Of a stretch of 64,000 nucleotides of DNA, positions 11,614 to 24,288 are shown one piece after another (positions within the stretch are counted from its first letter, which is position 1; every line of letters begins with the position of its first letter). The stretch comes from Ignelater luminosus. Lineage: Eukaryota; Arthropoda; Insecta; Coleoptera; Elateridae. The position numbers and the translations under genes are program-made. The notes beneath the pieces were generated by a model. It did no database searches. It was given only the letters and a program-made list of their open reading frames with translations, and had not been told where the DNA came from. The stretch spans positions 19,350 through 83,349 of the forward strand of contig VTPC01000610.1 in NCBI GenBank assembly GCA_011009095.1, in the 5' to 3' direction.

Positions 11614-11795
11614 CTCTCTCACTATATCAGTTAAACCTTCTTTTAGAGCTGAACCTATCCTTTTACGCGGATTTAAGTCTTTATAAGAATAAAGCGATTT
11701 TGAAATTAATTCCCAATCTAATACGCCTTCTAAATCTTTATACTGAAATCTGTTGAGACTAACAGGTGTTCCTGCAGGAAAGCAAAAACGGTGTA
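11614..11795 (-). CDS. CHSY1: Chondroitin sulfate synthase, internal exon
   Basis: A 182-base exon that starts after a CTCAAG acceptor and ends at GAG before a weak GTTGGT donor. It encodes VHRFCFPAGTPVSLNRFQ, then VLDWELISKSLYS and GLTDIVREV. The LDWE(F/L) and (D/T)DIV..VMELIN blocks match the linker region of CHSY1-type proteins. Joining GAG to the GTA that opens the next exon restores the conserved REVMELIN reading. A donor one codon later (GTAATT) would break that frame, so the weak GTTGGT is preferred. The flanking introns are only 40 bp and 66 bp. Confidence 0.85.
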
Positions 11796-11835
11796 CTTGA
11801 GATAAGTTAAACAAGAAGAAATAATTTATACCTAC

Positions 11836-12016
11836 CTAATAATTCAGGATCTCCTAAGTAGTTTTCTGATCCTGATGGTTCTGGATATAGCGCCACATCA
11901 GCAATAAGTTCGGCAGTTAATAACTGATCAGATTGTACTCCTAAATATGACATTGACGATGAAATATCTCTATGTAAACCGATGCATTCTTGCTGCTTCT
12001 CTTGAATTGTCAAACC
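11836..12016 (-). CDS. CHSY1: Chondroitin sulfate synthase, internal exon
   Basis: A 181-base exon after a TTTTCAG acceptor. It reads GLTIQEKQQECIGLHRDISS and ends DPELL plus one base before a GTAGGT donor. The LHRDI block corresponds to the (Q)LHREI segment that follows the RLHNYM block in this family. It starts on a whole codon, which agrees with the donor of the 44315-44455 exon, and leaves one base that combines with TA in the next exon to give Val. It is the first exon after the 32.3-kb intron. Confidence 0.85.
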
Positions 12017-14071
12017 CTGAAAATTAAGAAAATCGTTTTAATATAGTACACTATAATATAATTTTTCTTGCTTTAAATGTCGTACCAGAAATGTAATGCG
12101 TAATAAAACATCCTATTTTACGTAATGCGTAACCTATTTATTATACAACTAAAAATCTCTTAAATGAAAATGCTCAATGAAATAAAAAGAAATAAAATAT
12201 GTTATTTACTCTTAAAATTAGAAATATGAATTTAATAGCAATCAGACGTGTACACTGATGTAGGAGTACGTAATAGGTATGTACTAGTAGACAATACATA
12301 ATTGTAAAGATATTGCATCGATTGTCCTGATAATAAAAGGTGTGTAGTACCAAATATCTCATATAAATCCTGTTATTCTATTACTTGGTTAATAATGACC
12401 AATGTCTTTCAATATTACCTTTTTCTACGATTTTTATTAAAATGACGCAAGAAGTAAACGTGTTAATCTAGCTCTTTAGACTTTGTACGGTGGCAATAAA
12501 AAGCAACGTTTTTATATCTTGCAAAAACAAATTTTTATTAACTTCTTTAAGGTGAGTTAAATTTAACGTATTTGTATTTTTCTACTTGGCACTTTGTAAT
12601 AAGAATTTGAATATAAAGTAGTTGTGTCCTGAATGCAAATTAAAGTAGTAGATCTCATCATACGTAGGTCGTTTTTGCAGAGATATTACTAAATTACTTT
12701 GCAAAAGTTTTAACTAGTTGATTTTTCGTCTGTGACATATATTCAGACAAGAAAGTTGTCAAGGCCAAAGGTGCAATCTTGATATAGTCTTCCAACTTTT
12801 GAGCTTTTCCAAATCTATCTCTTTTTTTCTGCGATTTGTCGGATCGCAAATAAAGAAACTTAATCTAGATAGACTATAATACCACAGTAAAACAATTCAA
12901 AAAGCCAATAGCTTTGAGTTTCTTACGCATTTTTCTTCAAATCTGGAAAGCATATAGAAACTTTATAGTTTTATAAACGAAGCTCAAGAAAAAAGGCCAA
13001 ACCGGTTCGATTCGCTAAATGCAATCAAACAAAAGTGAAAAGCTAATCAAAAACATAAAGATAATTAATGTTAAAAGCTTCTATCAATTCTTTCCTGCGC
13101 CAGATCAAATCATAAGGTAGAGTGGTTTTCAAATTTTAGCCTGGCGGCCCTACATGCATGATTTGTACAATTTTCTTTCTCTCTTTCTTGTGCAGTAAAC
13201 TCCGTCTCTTGCGCATTTCGCGTGCCACGAGATTTGGAAACTACTCTTAAGTAAGGAGTTGGAACAATTAATAGCAAACGGTATGCAGGCGTGCAGTACA
13301 CAATAAAGAAACGTGAACAGTAATCAGATCTTACGAACAACAGTAAAACTACAAGAGAATAGTAATTCTTATTTATGCCTAAATATTAAGGCTATGAATT
13401 CAAGTATACATAGTACATATTTAACATATTATATCATCAATATTATTAATGTAGATGATAAACTATACTACTACAGCACCGATTCCAGAATATACTATGA
13501 GTTCAGGTGAAGAATAAGTGCAGCAAAGAGCTTTGTATATCCCTTCAATTTAATATTCAGATCAGGATAATAACCTTAGTCTAAAGTACTTAAAGAATTA
13601 TTATCTTCTAAAAAAATCAGGGAAAACAAAAATGCAGATGCTAACCTTCTTACGAAAAACTTGTACACCAAACACTTTAAGTCGTATACCCTGTTAATCA
13701 ACGAAGTCTAGATACTGACGATAACTCTTATAACAGAATGAAGGATACATACCCAAATCTCACAATATAAAATGTAAGTGATTAAATAGTAACAATGATA
13801 ATACTACATTATTCTATTTTAGAAGTGGTAATTTGGTAATGCACTCAATACATTAGGATCAGCTACTGATTGTTATAAGGGCCTATTTTGCCGATAAAGA
13901 ACTTGAGAGTTATTTCAAAGTAATTAGTGGATCTGATACCCGCAATATAACAGATGTTTTTGAAAAACTGTATTTTAAGAAAAGATTCGTCACTAGTGCT
14001 CGGCAGTTTTAGATAATTTCTCACTCAACGTTGTTCGCACCGATCGGCCTGCTGTGGTACAAAATCGAAAA
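12017..14071. other. Intronic AT-rich stretch, nothing recognised
   Basis: No transposon ends, coding motifs or RNA genes found. Short open frames on both strands (12174-12362, 13110-13510) have no recognisable content. Confidence 0.45.
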
Positions 14072-15257
14072 AGTTCTGTCCCAAGATAAAAGCAACACTG
14101 CATAAAACAAATAAAATCAAAAAACAAAATTTTATTAGAATATGAACTGTAATAGAACTATGAACACATAAATTTTCATTTTATTCAAAATGGCCTCCAC
14201 GTGCTTGTACACAGGCTTTTAATCTTCGAGGCCAGTCATCTATGGCAGCACGTACCATATTCATATCAATATTAGCCACTGCTTTTACCAGCGACACCTT
14301 CAGCTGCTTCAAATTCCTGTGCCTTGTAGAGTAGAATTTTTCCTCTAAATGTGACAAAATCTTATAGTCTAAGGGATTGAGATCTGGACTTGATGAGGGC
14401 CAATCTTCATGTCTAATAAAGTCGATATTTTGGCGACAAAACCATTCTTGCAAAGATTTTGCTTTCTGAGCTGGTGCCGAGTCCTTTTGAAAAACCCAGT
14501 TCTCATTCTTAAACATAGTGGTACTCAGAAAATTTACAATTCTGTCTAAAATGTTTTCGTAATACACTTTAGCCGCAATTTTCACGCCTTTTTGACAAAA
14601 ATGAACTTGTGTGGCCCCCAGATAAGAAACACTCAACTAAACCAACGCAGATGCCAGGTGATGACCTCGTTGAACAACAGGAACCTTTTTGGCAGCTTCA
14701 GAACTGCTATGAGCATACACCTTCTTGCTTGTTAAAATGTTCTTCGATAGTAAAAATTTTCTCATCTGTGAAAAGAATTTCTCGATGCTTGTTATCTGCA
14801 TACCGACATAAAAGCAGTTTCGCTTTTTCTTGCCTATTTTTGATGAAGGCCCTTTTTTCTACAATAAGCATGAAGATTGAGGTCCACATTAATAATTCAC
14901 TTCAAGAACTCCCTTGACAAATTCATCTGCAAAGCCATCAACTTCTGTTTTCGACTAGGCCGACGAGAGCGTGTTTTGTCAGCAGCAGAAGAGGCTTCAG
15001 TGTATCGCTTGATGGTGCGATAAACAAACTTCTCTGTAATTTTCAAATTTTTCAATAATTTAAAAATTGATGTTGCTGAATGCCCACACTTGTATAAAGC
15101 AATTACGGCAACACGATCTTCTTTTTTACTCCACTCCATTATTATTTAACAACCTATCACAGAATTGTTGACACTTTTGTATTCTACAATGACAGAACAT
15201 TAAGTAACATATCTTACCTAGATCGTATAAAAAAACAATAAAATCTGGGACAGAACT
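14072..15257 (-). mobile_element. Mariner-like element, DD37D type
   Basis: Short inverted repeats (AGTTCTGTCCC at 14072-14082 and GGGACAGAACT at 15247-15257) bracket a broken transposase on the minus strand. TA follows the right end; the left flank now reads AA, so one copy of the target duplication has mutated. The size of 1186 bp suits an element with one gene of about 340 codons. Similarity between the ends beyond the first dozen bases is weak. The spacing of the catalytic residues identifies the class (see the transposase entry). Confidence 0.75.
14181..15139 (-). pseudogene. DD37D mariner-like transposase, broken
   Basis: The start ATG is at 15137-15139, reading MEWSKKEDRVAVIALYKCG, a helix-turn-helix DNA-binding head with a basic RSRRPSRKQK stretch. 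A stop follows after about 80 codons. The middle continues in another frame with the first catalytic Asp in LFTDEKIF (near 14770). The last 150 codons are open again, with the second Asp in FQKDSAPAQK and the third in SPDLNPLDY, 37 residues apart by count. The C-terminus is CVQARGGHFE with a stop at 14181. The DD37D spacing places it near the maT-type group. The His expected after the second Asp (APAH) is Gln. Stops and frameshifts make it inactive. Confidence 0.8.
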
Positions 15258-18200
15258 TATGACCTGACTATGCAATATAGCCTTAGTAGGAAAAAATAGG
15301 TTTATTGTTTTTAAAAATACTACTTTCACTTGACCACCAGATGGCTAAAGAGTTGTTTGTCATTGGTCATGACCAATTCTAAAACCATTTACTTGCTGTA
15401 GGGGCGCGCAAACTCTTTCTTTATTATTGACCAATTTTTTTAATGTTTGTAAATTGTTGTGTTAAGCGACTTCATAGTTGTTAATTCAGCTTCATACCAA
15501 ACAAATATTAATAAAACTATCCCTAAATATACTCCACAACATTTTTGGTAGAGTAACTACATTTTGGTTACTGTTAATTTCTCATATCAAAAACTATCCG
15601 CTCAAAAACAATTTTCCATGTTCTAATTTTTGTCACGACCTAATAAGTATGGTAAAAAGAGAAAGAAAGAGCTATCTGCATCTTCTCATCTAAATTTTTT
15701 TTGTTTTCTTGAAAAGGTCGATCCAGAGGGTAATTTGAAGAAAACCGCTTCTACAAGATATTGTCGTCGTATTAGATCTTAATTAACGAAATACAGTGTA
15801 GATATCAGTACCTAGCTATAGAAGGAAATTATATCAACAAATAAAAAATTCATACCAACAAAGTACTTTATGAATGTCAAAATCACATACTCGCTTGTAA
15901 TAAGATTAATGATAAAATCTCAGTGCACTAACAGAAACGTCAATACAAAGCCGCTATGTTTGTGGATCTACTCCAGAATGTAAACAACATCGATGAATTG
16001 TTGTCACGTAAAGTCAAAGAAAAAACATTTAAATTTGGTTTGTCCACTCTACATGCGTGGTTCAGATTATTCGAATGTCTTATATGTAGCCTATCGTTCA
16101 ATCGTTTAATTGTCGTAGATAAGAAGCGCTGACAAGGTACAAGGTAATTGTATGCAAAAAAAATCAGAGAGAATTTCGTAATACACTTCGATTGGTCCAT
16201 ATATAAGCCACAAGCAGGCGACAATGCCAGTCAAATATCTAATAATGGAAGTACTGTTTCGTTTCCAATTGGACCAATAAATCTATTTCATAGGTTACTT
16301 TGAGACTAACTGAAATAGTCTTGGTGTTAGATAACAGCTGTAACCAAAAGCGCGTTTAAGAACTTTTGTTCACTAAAGATTTTCGATCTGAAACCAATTG
16401 CAGATACTAAGATTTCTATCTGTAATCGATAGCAATTCGATTTCAGGTAAAACTTGAAAACAAAGTCCAGGATACAAAAACTAGACAATACAATACTTCA
16501 AATTCAAATTTTTAAATTCCGCATGTTGTAAGTTACTTCAAGCCTACCAGACTTACAAAGATATGCACACAAATATCAAGCAATATATCAATATCATAAT
16601 TCTTCAGCTGCTAGCATAACAATAGTTTATGCTTATTTTTTTTTACTTAATAATTTAATAATTGAGAAAACCAAACATTTCAGGTAGATTTAATATTAGA
16701 TCATTATCTTTTTTGTTTGCAGGATTATACCTTATCCATTAACTCGCTTAGAAGTAATTTATAGTGTTCAGGCAAAATCGAGTTAATTACTTAAATTAGT
16801 AGTATGCTTCTAGCATTTTGTGTTCATTCACCTTCATCTTTACGTGCGTATTTTTCTTACATACATCAGATAATCTCTTTAAACCTGTAACACACACATA
16901 TTATTTATTACTTGTGCGTCCAACCTATAAACCTATAATTACTTCGACCTGATGGTTTTGCTATAAGGCTATAAATTTTGCTATAATTCCTTTTAAGCAA
17001 AACTTGTTAACATGTGATCGAATGGTTGATTTATGTTTATGTCTATTCTAGTAAAAAAAGTACAGGAAGATTTTTGTTTTTTTGTAGGAATTTAAATGGT
17101 TTTCTTTGTTTTAACTTTCTTGTATTCTCTTAAAACTACAAATGTTTTAAGTAAATAAAAAACAACCGAAAATTTTACTTCTTGTCTTCTCGCGTTCTTT
17201 CAGAAAAAAGCCCCAAGAAATAAATTCTTCGTTCTGGTTCATAAAGTTCATAAAGTTCAAAAAAAAAAGAAATATCTTTATTTGCTGTATTAGAATATCT
17301 TTGAAGATAAACATGTAGTAACATCAAAGGCATAAAACATCCGCAGATTCTTTCTTTGAGTTGTCACAAGCTATATTTATCTGAATATGTACCAAAATAG
17401 ACAATAGTGATAACCAGACTGAAGATCCCCGTAAGCACTAGACACTGATGGGCCAACTGGTCTATACTATACCAGTGTCACCCGAATGATTCTCCGTTAA
17501 TATTTCGTTCACGCGTACTGCCTTATTACTGGCTGGTCAGTCGAGAACCTCACCAGTACTTATAGGGATCCTCGGCCTGGTGATAACTGATAAGCTATTG
17601 GATTGTCAAACGAAGGAAAATCAATTTGTATATTGATTGCACTAATTACAACAAGGCAATTCAATAATTGCTGTGCTAATGAATGCGTAGAAGTAACTTC
17701 TAGTCAAATGATGCATGAAAACAGCAATTCGCATATTTCAGATAATAAAAACAACATCAAAACCTCTACATATTATGCAAAAATAACGTCGATTTGGTAT
17801 CGCTTAGACCAGAAATGTCGAGTGTGCTTGCATCAAATAAAAAATTGAACACATCTGAAATATTAAAATAATGACCATCTTTATTCGTGTGTTAGTTGTT
17901 CATGATTTTCATAACTTGTACATGTACCTTTGATTAACCAAAATTAAAGTGTACCAGAGAATATCGTCGCACAGTAATATAATACGATAAAGTCCAAGGA
18001 GAGACCAATATATGTTATTACTGTAAGGAAAAAACTCTTATTCAATCAATTCTATCCACGCAAAGCTTCGAAATATACATTACAGAAAAAAAAGGTTGCC
18101 AAAATGAAACAATAACAATGAACGAGCGAATTTTAATGGCACTGCAAAGGTAGGATCTTGAAATACAGACAGAAACGCAGTCTGTATTTAACATGCCCCA

Positions 18201-20180
18201 CTGTCACTTAAAAGAAGATAGACCAGTTTTAGACATTTTTAGATACCTTTGGGCGTGACAACTTTTGACTTCATAGTGTCAGAAAATGTGTGGGGCTAGC
18301 TCAACAAATGTAATTACATAATGTACTCAACTGCCTTGAAACTGTTTATAGCTACCATACATTCAATATTTTTCAGTACTTGTGAATGCAGTCCAGCAAT
18401 AGCCAGGTTGTATCACAGAAATCTGTTTAGTCTAATTTTCAATAATTCAAATTAATCTTGGGTGATGGGCAGACAGGTTTTTTTTTAGCTAGAACTCGCT
18501 CAGAAAGTAGCTGGATTGAAAATCAATTTCTTTTAATCTGCCATGTGTAAGAGTCTACGTAAATGTCTCTTTGGTAGAAAAGCTAGCACAGAAAACATTA
18601 TATTGAAGCCTCGACCGTATGTTATACATTCAGTCTATGGTTCTTTATTTGTTTAGATTCTTCTGATTGACATAGTTTGAGGAAGTATAGAAATAAAGAA
18701 GAATTGGGACACTAGATTATCTTGGTTTCATTAAACTAAGAATGAGGATTGATTCAATGGTTACAGAAGAGTATTTGGATATCCTAACATATGATAACAA
18801 CTCTTATAAACCGTAAGAATGCACTTAACTGTTCAAACAGACAAAACGGGATAAACAAGAAAGATAATTTCTAATAGAAAACAAAGTTATATCATCAACC
18901 AAATGAAACTAAGACAAAGGCCGAAAAAACTGTGTAGAATTAGAATTGTTGGAATAGAAAGTGAATTGATCAAAATTGATGTAAGAAGTTGAATCATAGA
19001 TTAGAAAGATTCTGTAAATCCTTTGTTCAATAGTGAATAAATATTGTAGCCAAAGGACTCAAGAACCGAATCATCACTAAATTTGGTTACAACGAAGAAT
19101 TTGAATGCCAAAGAAGTAACTAAAATGCAATGTATTCAGAAGTCAAATTCCTGAACTAAGTATACTTATACAATACGTGCGGTCAGTCTCTTTCAGCCTT
19201 GATGAAGTATGGTTGGACGTTTGTAGTTAATTAAAATATAATAATGTAAATTCGTTCAATACTAAAGCACATCGTTACAATAAATTCTTTATTTTGTCGC
19301 ATAAAGCAAATACTAATCTAAATAGTTTCAAGGTTAAAAAATAAAAACATTTCGTAACCCTATAATCATGCAATTTTAAATAATTTATAAAAACAAGTTG
19401 AGTGATCAACGATCAGCCAATTATTTAGTGTGCTACGACAGAAAACCCCAACGATGAAAAAGCGGAATAAAATAACGGAAATTGCAAAAACTATATATCG
19501 AAAGGATGTGCATTAAAATGCTAACAATAGCGCTTGTTTTAGCAACTTTTTTATTATGTTTGCATTAATCTTCTTCATAAACAACTTATGTAAGTTGTAA
19601 AACAATTAAGTACTAATAAAGAACATCCATAAATGATCTGTATTAAATTAATGACGGAAACAATTAAGCTGAAGTCTCCGTTTTTAATTGCCAATAATTA
19701 ATGTCACGGAATTTTGTATGGTATGGGAACAAGTGTTCAAAAGCGCTTTTGTAGAATTAAAATCAAGTTAAGCTATTATAAATTATATAATTTCATTCAA
19801 ACATGTTTTTGTTAGTTTTTAAAGTGAATAGGCCCAAGACGTTTTTATTGTAGTAAGAAATGCATTTTCTAATATACATAAATACTACTGGCTCCTTTGG
19901 CTCCTACAAAATGAGTGCTGGGAGTGGTTTTGATTGATGTCCATTATGAATCTATGACTAAATTATTTTCTTTTATTTAATGGTAAGAATGTATTCGGAA
20001 TCTCTGATAAATAGATTAAGGAAATGAGGTTACTTTATCTGTGCATGGATGTACGGTTGGTTGGATGGTCATAATAAACTTGAAAATCTTCGGTATGATT
20101 TTATTTTACTTTTTTATGTACAGCTGCGTCGAATAAATAAACCTAAAGATAAATTCGTAATGAAGATATGAAGTGGTATA
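15258..20180. other. Intronic stretch without recognised genes
   Basis: AT-rich. A 16-base perfect palindrome (ATTGGTCATGACCAAT) sits at 15362-15377 just outside the DD37D element. A moderately GC-rich patch at 17420-17590 has no identifiable motif. The open frame at 17603-17848 has no recognisable domain. Confidence 0.45.
18161..18189. repeat. Small perfect hairpin
   Basis: AAATACAGAC at 18161-18170 and its exact complement GTCTGTATTT at 18180-18189 are separated by nine bases. It could be a trace of a small inverted-repeat element or chance; no function is implied. Confidence 0.5.
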
Positions 20181-20621
20181 CAGGGTGTATTTAATGGCTC
20201 ATAATAAAGGAATTCTTAATACCATTTTAACGAAAACTTTTTCGTTGCGCAGTTATTAATTTTTTTTAATTCTTATTAAAAATGTTTCGTTTTTAATAAT
20301 TAAGACAAAATAGTTACAATTATTTGTAGTTTAAGTAATGAAAAGAAGCATTCGGTCATATTTTTGTTTCATTTCTTAATAGTTTGTCTGTAATCCGCTT
20401 TTTATTATTGTTGAATCTTTGCTGTAGAATCTTCAAAAACATTTTGCTATGAAATCAAGTATGAAAAACAGCAGCTTTGCAACCAGCAACCCTAGTACAT
20501 CACGCAGCGTTGTCAGCTTTAAATACTATGGAAAAAACTATGGATTTATTCCAAAAATGTATTTAGATTTTTGATTCAAATCTTGATGTAGATTCGCGAG
20601 GTGTATTTTGAATACACCTTG
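20181..20621. mobile_element. MITE with CAGGGTGTATT ends
   Basis: A 441-bp unit starts CAGGGTGTATTTAA and ends TTGAATACACCTTG, which is the inverted repeat with one mismatch in the first twelve. TA flanks both ends (20179-20180 and 20622-20623), the Tc1/mariner signature. It has no coding capacity. Its right end holds a second palindrome, AGGTGTATT-TTG-AATACACCT (20600-20620). The non-autonomous class is inferred from ends, target site and size; the parent element is not in this window. Confidence 0.7.
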
Positions 20622-20623
20622 TA

Positions 20624-21904
20624 TGTAGGACAGTTAATTCCGATGGTTTGGGCAGTTATGAAATGTGAAGATTTGCTTAATAAATGGGTTTTTCAATAAT
20701 TTCAATTTCTAGAAGGTACAATTTCCTAAGAACTACTTTTTATGATTTGATTTTCTAATTTAAATTCATATTAGAGCAGTGCTTAAACTACTGAGATATG
20801 TGTAATTATATGCATTCGAGATTTCATTTTAAGTCTGAGGTGCTAAGAAAATAAGTAAAAAGTTAAATTGGATTCTTCTCATTGAATTTTGCTAAAACTG
20901 AAGCTAAAAAGACATATCACAATGTCGTTTTAATCATTTTTTAAATCGAGTTAATCTTCACCATTATCTCAACTAATTAGAAATTAATCTGACTATTTTG
21001 GATATTAAGCTTCAATATTAGCAGTTCAAAAGACTCTTCACATATTCACGAACCTTCTTGCACTATGTATGTAATAGTTCAATGTCCAAGTTCTGCTGAA
21101 CAGAATATTTCATTCTGTTATAATACAATGCAAACAGTTTTTGAAGATTAAAATGAAAAATCCTATTATCCAATTCACAAGAAATAATACTAAGAATTGT
21201 CTATTATACAGTGGTTTGTTGTCTAAAGTTGCCATAACCTTGTGTATACATACGTTAGGTATATGTAAAATAAAACGTATTTTTTTGGGTTGTTCAAGTA
21301 CAACTAATTATGTGATAATTAAAGGAAAAAAACTGTTTACAATGATCTTAACATCTTTATGGATTTTATAACATTTAAAATCCTATTATATTCAAGTAAC
21401 AATGAGTTTAATTTAAAATCTGCTACATCATCTCATCACATTTTTGCACGTTTTCCGGGTAACGTATGTTGCCACATACCCACAAGAAAATGAATGGTTT
21501 TTGTATGGAATCTTTTGTATCAGATAAAAACGTAGTAATAAGATAGTGTAGGCTTCTTTAAATCATTATGATTTCCCATTTATAAAATCGATCGATATAT
21601 TTTACAAGATTCATAAACATATTTGTATTACAAGCATCTACTATTTTCCAAATCTGTGGTAAATATTTATCTTCTTCTTAATAGAGTATAGGTATATTAT
21701 GCTGTTATAAAAATACATAAATATAGTTGTAATTAAATTTCCAATGTACTTCATCATTTAATAGACATATTGAAAGGGTAACGCTGCCAAATCCTAGGCA
21801 GAAATACAATAAATTGTGATTCTAAAACAATATTCAAATTACTATACCGCCATTAGGAAATAATCTCGTAATTTTAGAACTCTACATTTAATTTAACAAA
21901 AAGA
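20624..21904. other. Intronic AT-rich stretch, nothing recognised
   Basis: No convincing coding region or element. The open frame at 21141-21371 has no recognisable motif. Confidence 0.45.
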
Positions 21905-22080
21905 AGTTAAAGCAGTCGCAACTCCGCTTTGCTTTGCCCGAGGCCTGGTTCGTCGCGCTACAGCGCTCCTATTCTTTTAACCCTCTTGGAGTAGAAATAG
22001 GAGTGGTTGCTGGCGGCGGCCAGCGATCGGGCTCGTCTTTCTTTGCAGACCGGTCGAGCTTTGCCCTTCATTAATCTTTA
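21905..22080 (-). repeat. Second copy of the dispersed repeat family seen at 3941-4330
   Basis: On the minus strand this stretch reads TTAATGAAGGGCAAAGCTCG, matching TTAATGGAGAGCAAAGCTTG of the 4085 unit. It also carries CTACTCCAAGAGGGTTAAAA as at about 4219. It is a GC-rich island in AT-rich DNA (CGGCGGCCAGCGATCGGGC). Two copies in opposite orientation 18 kb apart indicate a dispersed, probably mobile family of unknown class. Confidence 0.55.
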
Positions 22081-22724
22081 CACATGTTTTAAGAGATCAG
22101 AAACTGCAGTATAGTGTTACTAACGTAAAAGTTCAGGATGTCGTAAAACTAAATATAACATTTAACACTAAACATTCATCCGTTTATCTGCTTTTCTTTT
22201 TTAAAACAATTAGGTTTTCATACATATTTCGGAGTAATATGTATATCGAAGCAAACGTACGGTTTTAATTTCTTAAATGGCTCTAAAATCATTTTTATAT
22301 AATTTAATCTTCTACCTTAATCTAAACTCTAGTTAAATATAAAAAGTCTAAAATAAAGCATTCAATTAACTAGAATTTAAAACAAATAGCAAGTTATAAA
22401 ACAGTAGTAGATTTCAAACATAACCTGAAAAAGATGAGATTGGTTCCAATAAAATTTTGCGTTGTATATTCCAAGAATTGGAAAAAGATGTGGAAAGTCG
22501 GTTATAAAACAAAACAAGTATCTAGACTACTATGAATATGATGATAGACATCAAAAATAAATAATAAAGCAAACAAATCACTAAAGAAATAAAAAGATCT
22601 TATTTATAGTAATTCTAATGGCAATGGCACAGGAAGAAGTAGTTCCATCAAGATAAATAATTAAATCAGATGAAAGTTCATGAAAGAGAGTAAAAGTAGA
22701 AATAATGAACAGACAAATTTTAAA

Positions 22725-22781
22725 ATAAAAGTGTGCAAAATAGTGATTAGGTTAATAGTATTATATGCATCTGAGTCCTGG
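22725..22781 (+). pseudogene. Possible fragment of a non-LTR reverse transcriptase
   Basis: A short open stretch reads KIKVCKIVIRLIVLYASESW. It matches the pattern around the end of the palm or thumb in LINE reverse transcriptases, usually a (L)Y..(L)..P(V/I)..YG(S/A)ETW block. Only this motif is recognisable; flanking codons look random and the frame leads into unrelated GC-rich sequence. It may be chance or a very old LINE scrap. Confidence 0.3.
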
Positions 22782-22784
22782 ATT

Positions 22785-22975
22785 CACCAGTTTCGCGTAG
22801 TGCCCGCTTGTGATACATTTGTGCACTCACTGCACTCCGTCTCTTCCTCATTTCAGAGATCCTGCTTTCCTATCGGGTCTTCGGCCTGTGTCTCACTGCA
22901 AACTCCCCATCCCCTGCTGTTGTCGTTTCTGCATACCGTCGCACACTGGTCCGAAATCCAAAATTCGTAATCGAA
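22785..22975. other. Unidentified less AT-rich patch
   Basis: About 190 bases rich in C and T (CCCCATCCCCTGCTGTTG and neighbours) stand out from the AT-rich surroundings. Two overlapping plus-strand frames are open across it, which is weak evidence of coding in either. I do not recognise the products. It may be an undescribed repeat fragment. Confidence 0.3.
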
Positions 22976-24288
22976 AATCATATCTTTTTAGCTAATCAAC
23001 GTATAATGCTGAAAATTCGGTTTTTAGTAAAAGCTTACCCCCACCTAGGGATGTTTCACCCTCTACAGATATTCGTAGTATGTAAAATATTCTAAATTTT
23101 GTAGTAAATATTGTTCGTACTATAAAGCACAATAATGAAAAAATATTTAATATTCAACAAAAGCATTCCCATTTTTGGGATTAATAAGTTAATAAACAAA
23201 AAGCTACCATTAAAATGAATGTCAGAAAGTTAATTCAATCTAAGTATATCGTTATTTTGGGAAAAATGTGAAGAACATGAAAGACCCATCTTCGGTAAGG
23301 TTTTTGAAGTTTTGGGCCATCACAGTGTGATTCCGGATGCTAGAACTAATGACGTTTCTAATGAAAATTAAAATTATTTTGTTGGACGCAAATGGACGCA
23401 AGATATATTTTGATGCATACCTGTCCCAGACCCATGACAATAATATAAAATAGGTTTCACGAGTTCCTCTTCGTTCCTTCGTATTGTAGGCCTACATTGA
23501 TTAAAAAATACCGTCAAAATAGGTGTCTCGATAAAACCATTTAAAACATTTTAGGTAAAGGTTACTAAGCAGTTTACCCCACAATTGTGTAGCCTAAATA
23601 GTAGTTTACAACACCATGTAAATTACGTTTAGCTAAAAACGTTTTATAATAGTTTAAAGTCCAGAAATGTGAAGTTTATCGGCGAAAAATATATTTTGAA
23701 AATTTATTTTATTTTGTCTTACTTTAAGAGGTTGCCATGGCTTTCAAAGTGATTTATTGCTCAAAATTATTAGTTTGAGGTGCAGGTACATTGCCTGTAA
23801 AAATCAAGAATTTTCCAAGCAAGAGAAAAATGCACTTTCGATCACGTTGTCTCTATTTTGGACCAGTATGTGATGCCACCACAAATGATCGATAACTATC
23901 ATGAAATGGTACTTCATCATCTCTTTACTTTTACCATGCTGGTACCCCATTGACGCCCATCATCTTAGTCGATATCAAGGGCTCCGAAATTACCAGCAAG
24001 ACGTACTCTTTCTTCCAAACGCCCCCTTCACATCGCAGACCACCCACTACCTATACAACTGGAGCCATCCAAGGATATCTAACTACAGGATTGATCATTT
24101 CCTACACTGCAATGTTAGCAGTTTTTTTGTAACGAAAGCCGAGGCCTCAATAATAGAGTCTGCTGTGGTTTTTGACATTACAAAACTTCTTTTTTATACT
24201 TTATTTCATTTTAATTAAAGTAAATTATAAATATATTTAATACTATTTTATTCTAATTGCAGAATGTCTAAAGAAGAGCCGAGATATA
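22976..24288. other. Intronic stretch without recognised genes
   Basis: AT-rich apart from 23890-24130. There the plus-strand frame beginning near 23950 (MTPIILVDIKGSEIT... ending TGLIISYTAMLAVFL) is open for 60 codons with a hydrophobic C-terminus. I could not assign it and it shows no splice partners. Confidence 0.35.
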
